A DNA stretch of 64,000 nt, from contig NZ_CP028083.1 in the NCBI RefSeq assembly GCF_005491425.1, positions 334,001 to 398,000 on the forward strand. Direction: 5' to 3'. Every line of letters starts with the position of its first letter. The first letter of the stretch is position 1. The position numbers were made by a program, and so were the translations under genes. Below the pieces are notes generated by a model. The model worked only from the letters and a program-made list of their open reading frames with translations, was not told the DNA's origin and made no database searches. Below, piece after piece: positions 24,394 through 33,933 of this stretch. The DNA comes from Lysinibacillus sp. SGAir0095 (GTDB taxonomy: Bacteria > Bacillota > Bacilli > Bacillales_A > Planococcaceae).

Positions 24394-26604
24394 ATGTCTA
24401 AACACCCGTTAGAAAAGTGGGGAAATGTCGTAGGAAATAAACGATCCCGTTGGATAACGCTTACATTATGGCTGCTTATTGTAGTAGTTTTGTCCATAAC
24501 CTTACCTCAAATCAATAGCATTGAAAACTACGGCGGGAGTGATTTACCAGAAGATGTTATGAGTGAACAGGCAAGTGCTATCATCGATGAGCAATTTTCT
24601 TCTGATTCAGGCATTCCGTTATTAATTGTTTGGTATAAGGAGGCTGGTCTTGAGAGGGAGGATTTACAATCTATTCAAGGTCTTTATCAAGAGTTAGCCG
24701 AGAATCCGTTAAACGCCCAAACAACACTTCCACCGTTTGGTGACCTGCCAACAGAGGCACTTTTAGGTAGCGTTTCCGAAAATGGTACGTCCATCGTAAC
24801 ACCTGTATTTTTTGATGAAAAAGCCAATACAGATACATTGAAAGAAAATCTAGCAAAAATCAGTGACATTACGGAAGAACAATTTGGCGAGAATCCGTAT
24901 GAGACAAACATGAATGAGGATGTGTTGCATGCACGTTTCTCTGGTCCGGCAGGTATTTCGGTAGATGCTACAAACTTATTTATGCAAGCAGACGTAAAGT
25001 TAATGATTACAACGGTAATCTTGATTTTAGTATTACTATTCGTGATTTACCGTTCGCCAATTTTAGCTATTACACCAATTGTTGTAGTAGGAATTGCTTA
25101 TGGTGTCATTAGCCCACTTCTGGGTTGGTTTGCTGAAAATGGCTGGATTGATAAAGATGCACAAGCGGTCTCAATCATGTTGGTATTGCTATTTGGTGCT
25201 GGAACAGACTATTGTTTATTTTTGATTACCCGTTACCGTGAAAAATTAGAAGAAGTGGAAAATAAGTTTGAAGCGCTCTCTTTAGCTATGAAAGAATCTG
25301 GCGGCGCGATTATGATGAGTGCGTTGACTGTATTCATCGGTTTGGCTACTTTAGGATTAGCCAATTTTGGGGCATTTCAGCGTTTCGCTGTTCCATTTAG
25401 TTTTGCCATATTCGTGATGGGATTTGCAGCATTAACACTGTTGCCAGCTATTTTAGCAATATTAGGACGTGTAGCATTCTTCCCATTTGTACCTCGTACA
25501 GACGATATGGTGCGACAACATGCAGAAAGTAAAAATAAACCTTATAAAGCTCCAAAGCCAAAGCATCCCGTGATGACGAAAATCGGTGAGTTTGTAACAA
25601 ACAAACCTTGGCTAGTAATCATCGTAACAGCTGTTGTTCTAGGTGGTTTAGCTTTAACTTCTACTCAAATTAAATACAATTATGATATATTATCTTCTTT
25701 CCCAGAGGATATGGATTCACGCGAAGGATTTACAATCATAGCAGAAAACTTCTCTCCTGGTGAGTTAGCACCTGTTCAAATCATCGTGGATACAAAAGGA
25801 GCAGACATTGATTTAACTGAACAAATTGCGAAGATTCCTTATATAGATGTTGTGAGTGAACCAACTGTAGGAGAAAGTAACGCAAATATCCAGCTCTATG
25901 AGGCCGATCTGAATGAAAACCCTTATTCAAATGAAGCGATGGAGTTAATGCCAGAATTAAAAGCGGATATTGAAAATATACTGGAAGAAGCCGGTATTGA
26001 AGAGGCTGATGAAAGCTACTGGATCGGTGGAGAAACGAGTGCACAAGTAGATACAAAAACAGTTCAAAAGCGGGATGAATCAATTATTCAACCCGTAATG
26101 GTCGTGATTATTGCGATTCTATTACTAGTGTATCTTCGTTCGGTTCCAGCTACAATTTACTTGGTAGGTACCGTATTAGTTTCATTCTTTGCCGCATTAG
26201 GATTAGGCTGGTTGGTGTTAACAGCATTCTTTGGAGCTGAATCGATTGCAAGTTCAATTCCGTTGTATTCCTTTGTATTCTTAATTGCACTTGGTGAGGA
26301 CTACAATATCTTTATGATTTCGGAGGTTTGGAAGAACCGTAAAACTCAAACTCTAAAAGAATCAGTAAAGAATGGGATTGCTCAAACCGGTTCCGTGATA
26401 ACATCTGCAGGGTTAATCTTAGCGGGTACATTTGCTATTCTAGCAACATTACCTATTCAAGTTTTAGTTCAATTCGGAGTAATCACTGCAATCGGGGTTT
26501 TAATTGATACATTTATTGTCCGTCCGTTATTAGTACCTGCAATTACAATGGTACTTGGCCGTTATTCATTCTGGCCGGGAAGTCTCTTTAAAAAACAAGA
26601 TTAA
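24394..26604 (+). CDS. MMPL/RND-superfamily membrane transporter
   Basis: A 736-residue protein with twelve predicted membrane helices in two halves, each beginning with one helix and a large extracellular loop (about residues 45-190 and 425-560), as in MmpL/YdfJ proteins. The second helix of each half carries the conserved Asp motif (GAGTDYCLFLITRYRE near residue 268 and ALGEDYNIFMISEVW near 628) thought to conduct protons. Probable proton-driven export of lipids or hydrophobic compounds, similar to B. subtilis YdfJ. Start ATG with AGGGGATG. Ends at a strong terminator; no regulator gene adjoins. Confidence 0.88.
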   Translation: MSKHPLEKWGNVVGNKRSRWITLTLWLLIVVVLSITLPQINSIENYGGSDLPEDVMSEQASAIIDEQFSSDSGIPLLIVWYKEAGLEREDLQSIQGLYQELAENPLNAQTTLPPFGDLPTEALLGSVSENGTSIVTPVFFDEKANTDTLKENLAKISDITEEQFGENPYETNMNEDVLHARFSGPAGISVDATNLFMQADVKLMITTVILILVLLFVIYRSPILAITPIVVVGIAYGVISPLLGWFAENGWIDKDAQAVSIMLVLLFGAGTDYCLFLITRYREKLEEVENKFEALSLAMKESGGAIMMSALTVFIGLATLGLANFGAFQRFAVPFSFAIFVMGFAALTLLPAILAILGRVAFFPFVPRTDDMVRQHAESKNKPYKAPKPKHPVMTKIGEFVTNKPWLVIIVTAVVLGGLALTSTQIKYNYDILSSFPEDMDSREGFTIIAENFSPGELAPVQIIVDTKGADIDLTEQIAKIPYIDVVSEPTVGESNANIQLYEADLNENPYSNEAMELMPELKADIENILEEAGIEEADESYWIGGETSAQVDTKTVQKRDESIIQPVMVVIIAILLLVYLRSVPATIYLVGTVLVSFFAALGLGWLVLTAFFGAESIASSIPLYSFVFLIALGEDYNIFMISEVWKNRKTQTLKESVKNGIAQTGSVITSAGLILAGTFAILATLPIQVLVQFGVITAIGVLIDTFIVRPLLVPAITMVLGRYSFWPGSLFKKQD

Positions 26605-26609
26605 TATAT

Positions 26610-26646
26610 GAATGCTTATCCAAAAGATTGGATAAGCATTTTTTTG
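26610..26646 (+). terminator. Rho-independent terminator
   Basis: AATGCTTATCCAA and TTGGATAAGCATT form a 13-bp stem with a four-base loop and T tract, closing the MMPL transcript. Confidence 0.9.
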
Positions 26647-26761
26647 ATATGGCAAAAGGTAAATGAGGGTGTTCGACTTTATAAATAATTGAAAAATCTA
26701 ACTATTTCACATTGTATTACCATTAATAATTTTGTATATTTATTATAAAAAGGTGATTAAT

Positions 26762-27250
26762 ATGCAAACCGAACTTTCGAAAAATGCACTAGTTATTCAC
26801 AACATCATGATACAAGCGTTTTTGGAGTATGACCAAGTTGGAATGCCCTCAAGTGCGTTAAAGGAAACGATATATTCAATTCAAGAGGATTTGGATAATG
26901 GTGAGCAAGCATTTATAGGATATGATCAGAATCGAAAACCAGTTGCCATGGTCCGATTTCAAGTGAAAAATAATTATGTATACTTTTATAGATTATCTGT
27001 TTTACCAGAATGCCAAGGAAAAGGCTATGCAAAACAACTATTAAAAGCTCTTGAAGTTTACGCAAAACAAAATGCAATCCCAGAAGTCCATTGTAAGGTA
27101 AGAAAGAATGTAGAGAGAAATGTTCAATTGTATGTAAAACTCGGTTATGAAGTTTATGAAGAAGAGGTTGCACAGCTTATTAGTGGCGATGTTATACCGG
27201 TTGTCTCAATGAGAAAACAGGTAAGGCAGCCGAGTGAAATTTTAAAGTAG
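26762..27250 (+). CDS. GNAT-family N-acetyltransferase
   Basis: A 162-residue acetyltransferase. Motif A is RLSVLPECQGKGYAKQLLKALEVYA (near residues 78-102), with the acetyl-CoA loop QGKGYA; CKVRKNVERNVQLYVKLGYEVYEEE forms the C-terminal part of the fold. I start at ATG 26762, preceded by AAAAAGGTG, rather than at the in-frame ATG 30 bases earlier that lacks a site. Substrate unknown. Monocistronic. Confidence 0.88.
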   Translation: MQTELSKNALVIHNIMIQAFLEYDQVGMPSSALKETIYSIQEDLDNGEQAFIGYDQNRKPVAMVRFQVKNNYVYFYRLSVLPECQGKGYAKQLLKALEVYAKQNAIPEVHCKVRKNVERNVQLYVKLGYEVYEEEVAQLISGDVIPVVSMRKQVRQPSEILK

Positions 27251-27360
27251 GAAATTGATTAATCCGTTCCTTCCTAAATCTCTTTTTTATTAATGGAATG
27301 ATTAGCAGGGGAGTATCTCTTTTTTATGAGGAGAGGCAATTTTTCAATAGGATAAGAACA

Positions 27361-27396
27361 AAGAGCAGAATGGGTAATCACCATTCTGCTTTTTAA
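27361..27396 (+). terminator. Rho-independent terminator
   Basis: AGCAGAATGG pairs with CCATTCTGCT, then TTTT. It lies about 110 bases after the GNAT gene. Confidence 0.75.
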
Positions 27397-27413
27397 ATGG
27401 TTGAGAATTGTCG

Positions 27414-27443
27414 ATTTATTTCCCGAGAAATGTATTATTTTGC
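27414..27443 (+). repeat. 30-bp dispersed element, copy 1
   Basis: ATTTATTTCCCGAGAAATGT followed by ATTATTTTGC. The same 30 bases with one change occur at 50756-50785. The centre ATTTCCCGAGAAAT is a near-perfect palindrome. Both copies are intergenic. Confidence 0.7.
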
Positions 27444-27782
27444 TAATAAAATCGAATGATAGTCGATTTTAAGGATTCAGATTTAGGGGATTAATCGAGA
27501 TATTATAATAGTATTGGATCTTTTATCTGAAATTTTGTCGAATGCCTCTTCATTGTAGAGATTTTCACAGCTGTCACAATTTGCACATTGATTTGGTGCA
27601 GGTTGATTAAAGAGTGTACTAACAAAAAGGGGAGCATATGGAGTGAGTAAACTAGATGGATTATTACAAACTATAACAACAGCAAAATAAATAACGTCGG
27701 AATGAAGGGTACAATGATTGAAGCTAACATCATTTAGACAAAAGTTTATACTTTTGAGGAATTTACCTGAGATGCAAGTTAC

Positions 27783-28991
27783 TTAGCTTAACGTTTTGAC
27801 TTTAAGAAATCTATTTTCAATTTCCTTATATTTGCTCGCAATCTTGTCGTGAATTGGATGAGTTTTAGGAATACCTAGATATTTTGAAATGACGAGATGG
27901 ATATCGTGTTTTACAAGTTCTTCGTTGAGCTTAACCGCTTCAGGATCTTTGTTGTAGTTGAAATGGAGGGCAGCAGCTATAGCCTTAGTTAAATTTGAGA
28001 TTTCCATACCGAGTTCGTAAGCTTGAACGGTTGGTTTCACAAGGCGATCATTTATCGATAGTTTTCGTAGCGGGGACCTTCCGACACGCACGATTTTGTC
28101 TGTTAAATGGGGGTTTGCGAAACGATGTAATATTTTGCGGATGTAACGCTTATGCTCTTGTTCATCCAAGTCATATTTTTCAATTAACATCTCACCTGTT
28201 TCATTCATTACTTTTTGTACATCCAAAGATAATTTTGGGTCCATCATGACTTCTTGAATCGTAGAGTAGCCCTTGAGATAGCCGTAATAGGCAGCACAGC
28301 AATGGGCAGTGTTCACTGTAAATAGTTTTCTCTCAATATAAGCATCGAGTGAATCGACGAATTGAACTTCTTGGATGGTCGGGAGTTTTTCGGGTAGTTG
28401 GGAGCTTTCGATTACCCACTCAAAATAAGGTTCTACTGTTACTTCGAGGGGATCTTTATGGTGCTGTGCAGGAACAATTCGGTCTATAACTGTATTTGGA
28501 AAGGTAACGATTTTAGAAGCTTGTTCTTGCATTGATTTTGATAGGTATGAAAATACGAATTTTTTTAATATTGAACTTGCTCCATTGGTGTTTTCACATG
28601 CGATTATGTGGAGAGGATTTTTGTTGTTTTTGATGATTCTTGCCTTGATTCCTAAAGCAATGCACTCAGCGATTTTAGGTAAGTTTGTTACACCAAGCGC
28701 AGTGGTGATGATTTCAGCATGGACAATTTTCTTGACGATCGACAATGTATCTTCAGTTGAAACAGCCTCCACATGTCTAACGGTTATTCGTTCTTTTGTT
28801 TCGTTTGCAATACAAACAGGGTATTCTTTTCTAAGGTTTAATTGTTGGATTTTTGTTTGGCTACGAGTCACAAAACAGACGTCGTAACCAGATTTAGTTA
28901 AGATGAGACCTATAAATCCTCTTCCAATGTTTCCGGCACCAAAGTGAACTGCTTTTGGCCTCTCCATATTCAAATCATTCAAGTAAATCAC
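27783..28991 (-). CDS. Mannitol-1-phosphate 5-dehydrogenase family protein
   Basis: About 400 residues, NAD-dependent polyol dehydrogenase. The Rossmann motif VHFGAGNIGRGFIG near residue 16 is the MtlD signature, and the ACENTNGAS, FPNTVIDRIVP and NTAHCCAAYYGYLKG segments match the mannitol dehydrogenase C-terminal domain with the catalytic Lys/Asn/His region. It interconverts mannitol-1-phosphate and fructose-6-phosphate in relatives. There is no mannitol PTS gene beside it, so the real substrate is uncertain, and at about 400 residues it is a little longer than typical MtlD. GTG 28991 has its ribosome site too close; TTG 28982, ten bases after AAGGAG, may be the true start. Confidence 0.8.
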   Translation of the reverse strand: MIYLNDLNMERPKAVHFGAGNIGRGFIGLILTKSGYDVCFVTRSQTKIQQLNLRKEYPVCIANETKERITVRHVEAVSTEDTLSIVKKIVHAEIITTALGVTNLPKIAECIALGIKARIIKNNKNPLHIIACENTNGASSILKKFVFSYLSKSMQEQASKIVTFPNTVIDRIVPAQHHKDPLEVTVEPYFEWVIESSQLPEKLPTIQEVQFVDSLDAYIERKLFTVNTAHCCAAYYGYLKGYSTIQEVMMDPKLSLDVQKVMNETGEMLIEKYDLDEQEHKRYIRKILHRFANPHLTDKIVRVGRSPLRKLSINDRLVKPTVQAYELGMEISNLTKAIAAALHFNYNKDPEAVKLNEELVKHDIHLVISKYLGIPKTHPIHDKIASKYKEIENRFLKVKTLS

Positions 28992-29108
28992 TCTCCTTTT
29001 TGGGGATTATCACAGGAACAGGACAGGGTTATTGGGGTAAGCTAGGGTAAATCGAATTATTTGAAAGAAATCTGCCAGAAAAATATTTTGTGCACCAAAG
29101 CAATCGAT

Positions 29109-29783
29109 CTACCTCGAATGGACTTCTTGGTGAACAAGCTCAATCAAATCCACTAATTCATAGTTTGCTAGAGAGTCAATTGTATGATGCCCTTCACTAA
29201 AAGAAAGTTGGTTTGTAATATCGTTTTTAATAACAACTGTTGGTATACCGGCTGCAACAGCCGCACGGGCACCATTTGGGGAGTCCTCGATGGCAATTGC
29301 TTCACTAGGTTTAACACCAAGGTTTTCTAAAGCTTGTAGGTAAAGTTCCGGGTCAGGCTTTACCCTTTGAACTGTTTCTGCAGTACAATAGCATTCAAAA
29401 TAGTCTTCAATGCCATGTAGATTCACAAATTTATTGATCCAAGCCCGTTCTGAGCTGCTTGCTAGGCCAATTTTTAGTCCTTGTAATTTGGCAGATTCGA
29501 GTAACTTAAGAATGCCGGGACGTACTCTTTCTTTAGTCATCTTTTCAGTATGCTGTTGTTGGACTAATTGCTTGAATTCCTCTAAATCTATTGGAAGTTT
29601 GTAATGAGTTTTTAAGTGTGTGTATGGGTTAAAGGAATGGAGACTCGTTCCGAGGCATTGTGAATATTGCTCTAAGGTTAAATCGATCCCGTGAGTTTTA
29701 TAGGCGTCCCTAAAGGTTATATACCAGGCTGTTTCGGTATCAATAATGGTTCCATCAAAATCAAAAATAATAGCTTTTATCAT
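29109..29783 (-). CDS. HAD-superfamily sugar-phosphate phosphatase/mutase
   Basis: A 224-residue protein of the beta-phosphoglucomutase/phosphatase-like HAD branch. Motif I IIFDFDGTIIDTE gives the nucleophile Asp and the acid/base Asp; motif II is GLASSSERAW; motif III/IV includes KPDPELYLQALENLGV and AIEDSPNGARAAVAAG. The small helical cap sits between motifs I and II. It resembles B. subtilis YhcW. I start at ATG 29783 because AGGAGA lies eight bases upstream. It is transcribed toward mtlD on the same strand, so the two may share a sugar-phosphate role. Confidence 0.88.
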   Translation of the reverse strand: MIKAIIFDFDGTIIDTETAWYITFRDAYKTHGIDLTLEQYSQCLGTSLHSFNPYTHLKTHYKLPIDLEEFKQLVQQQHTEKMTKERVRPGILKLLESAKLQGLKIGLASSSERAWINKFVNLHGIEDYFECYCTAETVQRVKPDPELYLQALENLGVKPSEAIAIEDSPNGARAAVAAGIPTVVIKNDITNQLSFSEGHHTIDSLANYELVDLIELVHQEVHSR

Positions 29784-30168
29784 AAACATTTCTCCTCTCA
29801 AATTGCTGATTTTATTCTAATTATTAAAAATATCAGAATATTGGTTACTACCTTAACATGGAAAAACATATCATTCAAGGGCTTAATAGAATGATATAGA
29901 TGGTTTTGCTAGAATATAAATCTGTGATAAATCCCCATATAATCCGAATGAAAACGCTATTTTTTAACAAAATAAAAAAGTTTGAAATGAACCTTTATGC
30001 CTATTACTATCACTTGGGTATGTAAAGTTTTGAAAAGTTGTTTAATAATCACAGTTCAATTTAGTTATGTGAATAGCTGCCAGCGGATGGTATTCGTAAT
30101 CATTAAAAGGAATAGAGAGAAGTTTGGCGAATTATGTAATGAATGCATTTAATCTGGGGGTTATACAA
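29784..30168. other. AT-rich intergenic region
   Basis: No gene, hairpin with T tract or recognisable promoter pair stands out. Confidence 0.4.
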
Positions 30169-30636
30169 TTGGAGATTAAATTAATACAGGCGACTGCCGG
30201 AGATGTCCTGGTGCTCCATGATGTGCAAACCAAAGCCTTCCAACCCTTATTAGAAAAATATTTGGATTATGAGACGAATCCGGCTAACGAACCGATCAAT
30301 CGATTGTTTGAAAAAATACAATATAGTTCATTTTTTAAAATCATGGTAGAGCAAAAATGTGTTGGTGGAATTCGGGTAGTCAGGAAAAATACGAGCTACT
30401 GGATTAGCCCAATTTTTATCCTGCCAGAATATCAAGGGAAGGGAATAGCGCAACAGGCAATTCAACAAGCTGAAAAACTATTCACGAAGTTCAATACTTG
30501 GGAGCTGCAAACGATTTTGCAGGAACAAGGGAATTGTTATCTATATGAAAAAATGGGATATGAGCGAACGGATTTTAAGCAAAAAGTAAATGAAAAGATG
30601 ACGCTAATCGGCTATAAAAAAACGAAGCAGCAATAG
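30169..30636 (+). CDS. GNAT-family N-acetyltransferase
   Basis: About 155 residues. The acetyl-CoA binding motif is FILPEYQGKGIAQQAIQQAEKLF, and LQEQGNCYLYEKMGYER is the usual C-terminal GNAT segment. A TTG at 30169 follows GGGGG closely and gives the normal GNAT N-terminus (EIKLIQATAGDV); a TTG at 30124 is an in-frame alternative that adds 15 residues. The gene is followed at 44 bases by a HEAT-repeat protein and then a NUDIX gene, possibly one operon. Substrate unknown. Confidence 0.82.
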   Translation: MEIKLIQATAGDVLVLHDVQTKAFQPLLEKYLDYETNPANEPINRLFEKIQYSSFFKIMVEQKCVGGIRVVRKNTSYWISPIFILPEYQGKGIAQQAIQQAEKLFTKFNTWELQTILQEQGNCYLYEKMGYERTDFKQKVNEKMTLIGYKKTKQQ

Positions 30637-30680
30637 ACTTTAGGTTAGGGTAAAGCTTTAGATTTTTAGGGGGATAGAAA

Positions 30681-31307
30681 ATGACGGTTCTAACAAATTT
30701 AGCATCACAGCTTAATAGAAAAGATGAACGTCCCAATATAGAACTCGCTCGGGAGCTTATGGAAACAAATAATATTGAGGGAATTCAAGAAATAGTAGAA
30801 AACTTAGCAAATCCAAGCAGGAAGATTAAAGTGGATTGCATTAAAGTTGTCTATGAAATCGGGAAAGTTAAACCCGAGTTAATTAGTGACTATGCAGAAA
30901 TTTTTATTAACTTGTTAAAAAGCCCGAACAACCGATTAGTATGGGGAGCCATGCAAGTATTATCAACGATTGCAGAAATTAGTGCCATTGTCTTGATGAA
31001 ACATTTACATACAATTAAGCTGGCTGTTAAAATAGGGTCTGTAATTACTACCGACAAAGGAATCCTTACTTTAGCCAAACTAGCAGCTGTGTATGAACAG
31101 AATCATAAACGAATTTTTCCGTTTCTAATCGAGCATTTGAAAACATGTCGAACAAAAGAAATCCCGCAGCATGCGGAAAGTACTTTAGTTGCTGTTACAA
31201 CTGAAACCAAAGATGAGTTTTTAAATGTTCTGAGGGAACGTGAACCATATATGACAAAACCACAGGCTAAACGAGTTCAAAGGATTTATAGACAGCTTTT
31301 AGAATAA
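30681..31307 (+). CDS. HEAT-repeat protein
   Basis: A 208-residue all-helical protein. Pairs of helices of about 35-40 residues (for example GIQEIVENLANPSRKIKVDCIKVVYEIG and AEIFINLLKSPNNRLVWGAMQVLSTIA) fit HEAT/armadillo-type repeats across residues 30-190. No catalytic motif, signal or membrane helix. Probably a protein- or nucleic-acid-binding scaffold. RBS GGGGGGATA before ATG. It sits between a GNAT and a NUDIX gene on the same strand with short gaps. Function unknown. Confidence 0.7.
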   Translation: MTVLTNLASQLNRKDERPNIELARELMETNNIEGIQEIVENLANPSRKIKVDCIKVVYEIGKVKPELISDYAEIFINLLKSPNNRLVWGAMQVLSTIAEISAIVLMKHLHTIKLAVKIGSVITTDKGILTLAKLAAVYEQNHKRIFPFLIEHLKTCRTKEIPQHAESTLVAVTTETKDEFLNVLREREPYMTKPQAKRVQRIYRQLLE

Positions 31308-31333
31308 ACAAAAGGAATAAAGGAGCATTCGCA

Positions 31334-31897
31334 ATGAACATTAAACAAAAGCTTGAGCAATTCAGACCCTATAATGAACAAGAAGAGAAGGATCAGGAAA
31401 TTATTCTTCGCTATATGGATACATTCAATAATTTATTTACTAGGGAAAACGAATTTGCCCACTTTACAGCTTCAGCCTGGCTTGTGAATGAAAGTCGTAC
31501 GAAAGTACTGATGGTTTTCCATAATATCTATAATTCGTGGTCCTGGGTTGGTGGGCATGCGGATGGTGAAATGGATTTATTGCATGTGGCATTGAAAGAA
31601 GCAAAGGAAGAGACAGGACTGACAAACGTTAAACCTGTAACAGAGGAGATTTACTCCATTGAAATATTAGGAGTCCCTGCACATGTGAAAAAAGGTAAAT
31701 ATGTGGCAACGCATGTTCACTTAAATGTCACGTATTTATTAGAAGCGAGTGAAAGCGAATTAATCCATATTAAACCTGATGAAAACAGTGATATCGCGTG
31801 GCTTGATTTGGACAAGGCAATCGAAATGAGTACGGAACCAGAAATGAAAGTTGTGTATCAAAAACTCAACGAAAAGCTTGGACTACATACTTTTTAA
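31334..31897 (+). CDS. NUDIX hydrolase
   Basis: A 187-residue NUDIX-fold enzyme that hydrolyses a nucleoside diphosphate linked to another group. The box is visible as WVGGHADGEMDLLHVALKEAKEETGL near residues 73-98, with the KEAKEETG core carrying the metal-binding glutamates (Lys replaces the usual Arg). A helical N-terminal region of about 40 residues precedes the domain. Start ATG with AAAGGAG. A strong terminator follows, so it is the last gene of the GNAT-HEAT-NUDIX group. Substrate unknown. Confidence 0.88.
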   Translation: MNIKQKLEQFRPYNEQEEKDQEIILRYMDTFNNLFTRENEFAHFTASAWLVNESRTKVLMVFHNIYNSWSWVGGHADGEMDLLHVALKEAKEETGLTNVKPVTEEIYSIEILGVPAHVKKGKYVATHVHLNVTYLLEASESELIHIKPDENSDIAWLDLDKAIEMSTEPEMKVVYQKLNEKLGLHTF

Positions 31898-31915
31898 TAG
31901 CGAGTAATAGGAAAA

Positions 31916-31952
31916 GAAATGACTTTAGCAAAAGCTAAGGTCATTTTTTTTG
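31916..31952 (+). terminator. Rho-independent terminator
   Basis: AAATGACTTTAGC pairs with GCTAAGGTCATTT over an AAA loop, then a long T tract. It closes the NUDIX transcript. Confidence 0.9.
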
Positions 31953-32228
31953 TGGGAAGAAGAGTAAGTTTTCAAGGATACCGGGAAAAAAGCAAAAAAC
32001 TCTATTTAGTTGGGTCGAGTTGTGTCTCTAGTGCCATTTTTCTTAGTTAAAGTAGCTAAAATTATAGGGGCAATTTGTAACTCTTACATAATGTCAAATG
32101 ATTCTGAAAACTATACAATAACAATATGTTACGAAATATATACATTGAATGTGAGAAGATATAACGTTTGTTGAATTGAGATGACTTGTGGTTTGAAAAA
32201 ACTTGTTCGACAGGGAGGAGTTGGAGTG
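31953..32228. other. Leader region of the ABC importer, no known riboswitch seen
   Basis: I looked for TPP, purine and other common riboswitch cores because NMT1/THI5-type importers are often thiamine-linked, and found none. No clear operator palindrome was found. Confidence 0.4.
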
Positions 32229-33008
32229 ATGGTAAATGAAAAAGAGGTCGTTTTATTTCAAGGAGTAGATAAAGTCTACAATACAGGAACTGTTGCTTTA
32301 AATCAGTTGAATTTATCGATCAAAGAAGGAGAGTTCGTTAGCTTCCTAGGTCCTTCTGGTTGCGGGAAATCAACTGCGCTAAGGATGGTTGCTGGTTTAG
32401 GTGAAGCAACAAGAGGGACGGTTGAAGTGTTTGGGAATAATCCTAAAGAAGTAATCGAAACTTCGAATGACGTAGCATTTGTTTTCCAGGATGCCAACTT
32501 GCTTCCCTGGAGATCGGTGCTGGACAATGTGTTGCTGCCCCTTGAATTGCGTGGGGCTGATAAAAAGAGCCGTAAAGAGTCGGCGATCCGTGTGCTGGAA
32601 AAGGTAGGGTTAAAGGACCATTTGAAATCATATCCTCGCGAGCTTTCGGGGGGGATGAGGATGCGTGTTTCCATTGCTCGGGCTCTTGCTGCAAAACCTA
32701 AGCTGCTCCTGATGGATGAGCCTTTTGCCGCTTTGGATGAAATGACGCGACAAACATTGCAAATGGATTTATTGAACATTTGGGAACGTGAAAAAATGAC
32801 GGTTTTATTTGTTACACATAACGTTTATGAAGCGGTTTACTTATCTTCTAGAATTGCGGTAATGTCTGCTAGACCTGGACGATTATCAAATTTGATCGAG
32901 GTGGATGTACCTTATCCGAGGGAAAGAACTACGGCAGAATTCATGCGGTACGTGGATCTTGCTTCGCAAAGTCTTGAACATAGCATGGGACGAAAGGAGC
33001 TGGTTTAG
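32229..33008 (+). CDS. ABC transporter ATPase (nitrate/sulfonate/pyrimidine-precursor type)
   Basis: A 259-residue ATPase of the SsuB/TauB/ThiZ branch. Walker A GPSGCGKST, Q-loop VFQDANLLPW, signature LSGGMRMRVSIARAL, Walker B LLLMDEPFAALDE and H-loop VTHNVYEAVYL are all intact. I start at ATG 32229, eight bases after GGGAGGAG. It abuts the permease gene, which begins in the next base after its stop, so the two are coupled. With the permease and the NMT1-like lipoprotein it forms a complete importer at the cell membrane. Cargo is unknown; the downstream hydrolase genes suggest an amide-containing compound. Confidence 0.9.
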   Translation: MVNEKEVVLFQGVDKVYNTGTVALNQLNLSIKEGEFVSFLGPSGCGKSTALRMVAGLGEATRGTVEVFGNNPKEVIETSNDVAFVFQDANLLPWRSVLDNVLLPLELRGADKKSRKESAIRVLEKVGLKDHLKSYPRELSGGMRMRVSIARALAAKPKLLLMDEPFAALDEMTRQTLQMDLLNIWEREKMTVLFVTHNVYEAVYLSSRIAVMSARPGRLSNLIEVDVPYPRERTTAEFMRYVDLASQSLEHSMGRKELV

Positions 33009-33869
33009 ATGACTGTTAAAACGGTATCAACCAATGGTGAAGAACTAGTCAATGAATCTAGTAATCTAAAAGTTCAAAGAGACAAATATAAGTTTAGCCT
33101 AAAGTATTTGGGACCTATTTTAGCATTAGTGATTTTCCTTTCATTATGGCAATTTATACCGGCCATGTTAGACATAAAGCCCTTTATCCTACCAAAACCT
33201 ACTGATGTGATGGCTGCAGCTTTAGAGGATTGGCATTTATTATGGCCAGCGATGCAAATTACGATAGTTGAATCGGTTATTGGCTTTGTATTGAGTGCGG
33301 TAGTGGGGATTGGGATTTCGGTTTTATTGGCAAGTTCTCGCGTGCTGGAGATAAGTCTTTACCCGTATGCCGTTATTTTACAAACAATTCCGATTGTGGC
33401 CATTGCACCAATCATTGTTATCTGGTTTGGGTCAGGCTTCAACTCGATTGTCATTATATCGTTCTTAATTGGCTTTTTCCCGATTGTTTCCAATACATTA
33501 ATGGGCTTGAATTCTGTAGATAAAAATATGAGCGATTTGTTCAAATTGTACAATGCGAGTAAATGGCAAACGATGATGAAACTAAGAATCCCGGCCGCGA
33601 TGCCTTTTATCATGTCGGGGTTGAAGATTTCCTGTACGTTAGCAATTATCGGTTCAATCACGGGTGAATATATCGCTGGGATTGGTGGCGGTAAGGGAGG
33701 GCTTGGATATGCCATTACTGTTGCTGCTGTACAGTTAAAAACACCTTATTTATTTGCTTGTGCGATTGCGGGGGCATTATTTGGTATCGTGTTCTATTTG
33801 TTGGTGAGTATGGCAAGTCGCCTTGTACTGAAATCTTGGCATGAATCGGCAATGAAGGTAGAGAAATAA
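33009..33869 (+). CDS. ABC transporter permease
   Basis: A 286-residue permease of the SsuC/TauC/ThiX type with about six membrane helices after a 35-residue polar N-terminus. The ATPase-docking EAA loop is around YNASKWQTMMKLRIPAAMPFIMSGLKIS (residues 178-205). It is directly adjacent to the ATPase gene and 64 bases before the binding lipoprotein gene. It forms the homodimeric channel of the importer. Confidence 0.9.
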   Translation: MTVKTVSTNGEELVNESSNLKVQRDKYKFSLKYLGPILALVIFLSLWQFIPAMLDIKPFILPKPTDVMAAALEDWHLLWPAMQITIVESVIGFVLSAVVGIGISVLLASSRVLEISLYPYAVILQTIPIVAIAPIIVIWFGSGFNSIVIISFLIGFFPIVSNTLMGLNSVDKNMSDLFKLYNASKWQTMMKLRIPAAMPFIMSGLKISCTLAIIGSITGEYIAGIGGGKGGLGYAITVAAVQLKTPYLFACAIAGALFGIVFYLLVSMASRLVLKSWHESAMKVEK

Positions 33870-33933
33870 CAAGTGAACTTCCTAGTTTAACCAACTTACT
33901 ATAAACAAGAGTGTTTAAAAGGAGAGAAGAAAA

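Larger units (their letters stand above)
27251..27782. other. Intergenic region with terminator, repeat element and no gene
   Basis: Holds a terminator near 27361-27396 and a 30-bp element also found at 50756. A 15-codon frame (GTG at 27642, product MSKLDGLLQTITTAK) has an AAGGGGAG site some distance upstream but is too short to support. Confidence 0.5.

Noticed and set aside
27642-27689. 15-codon peptide frame MSKLDGLLQTITTAK
   Set aside because: Too short to support, ribosome site poorly spaced, and no known peptide family.
31953-32228. TPP riboswitch before the NMT1/THI5-type importer
   Set aside because: The conserved CTGAGA and ACCTGATCTGGATAATGCC-type blocks are absent.
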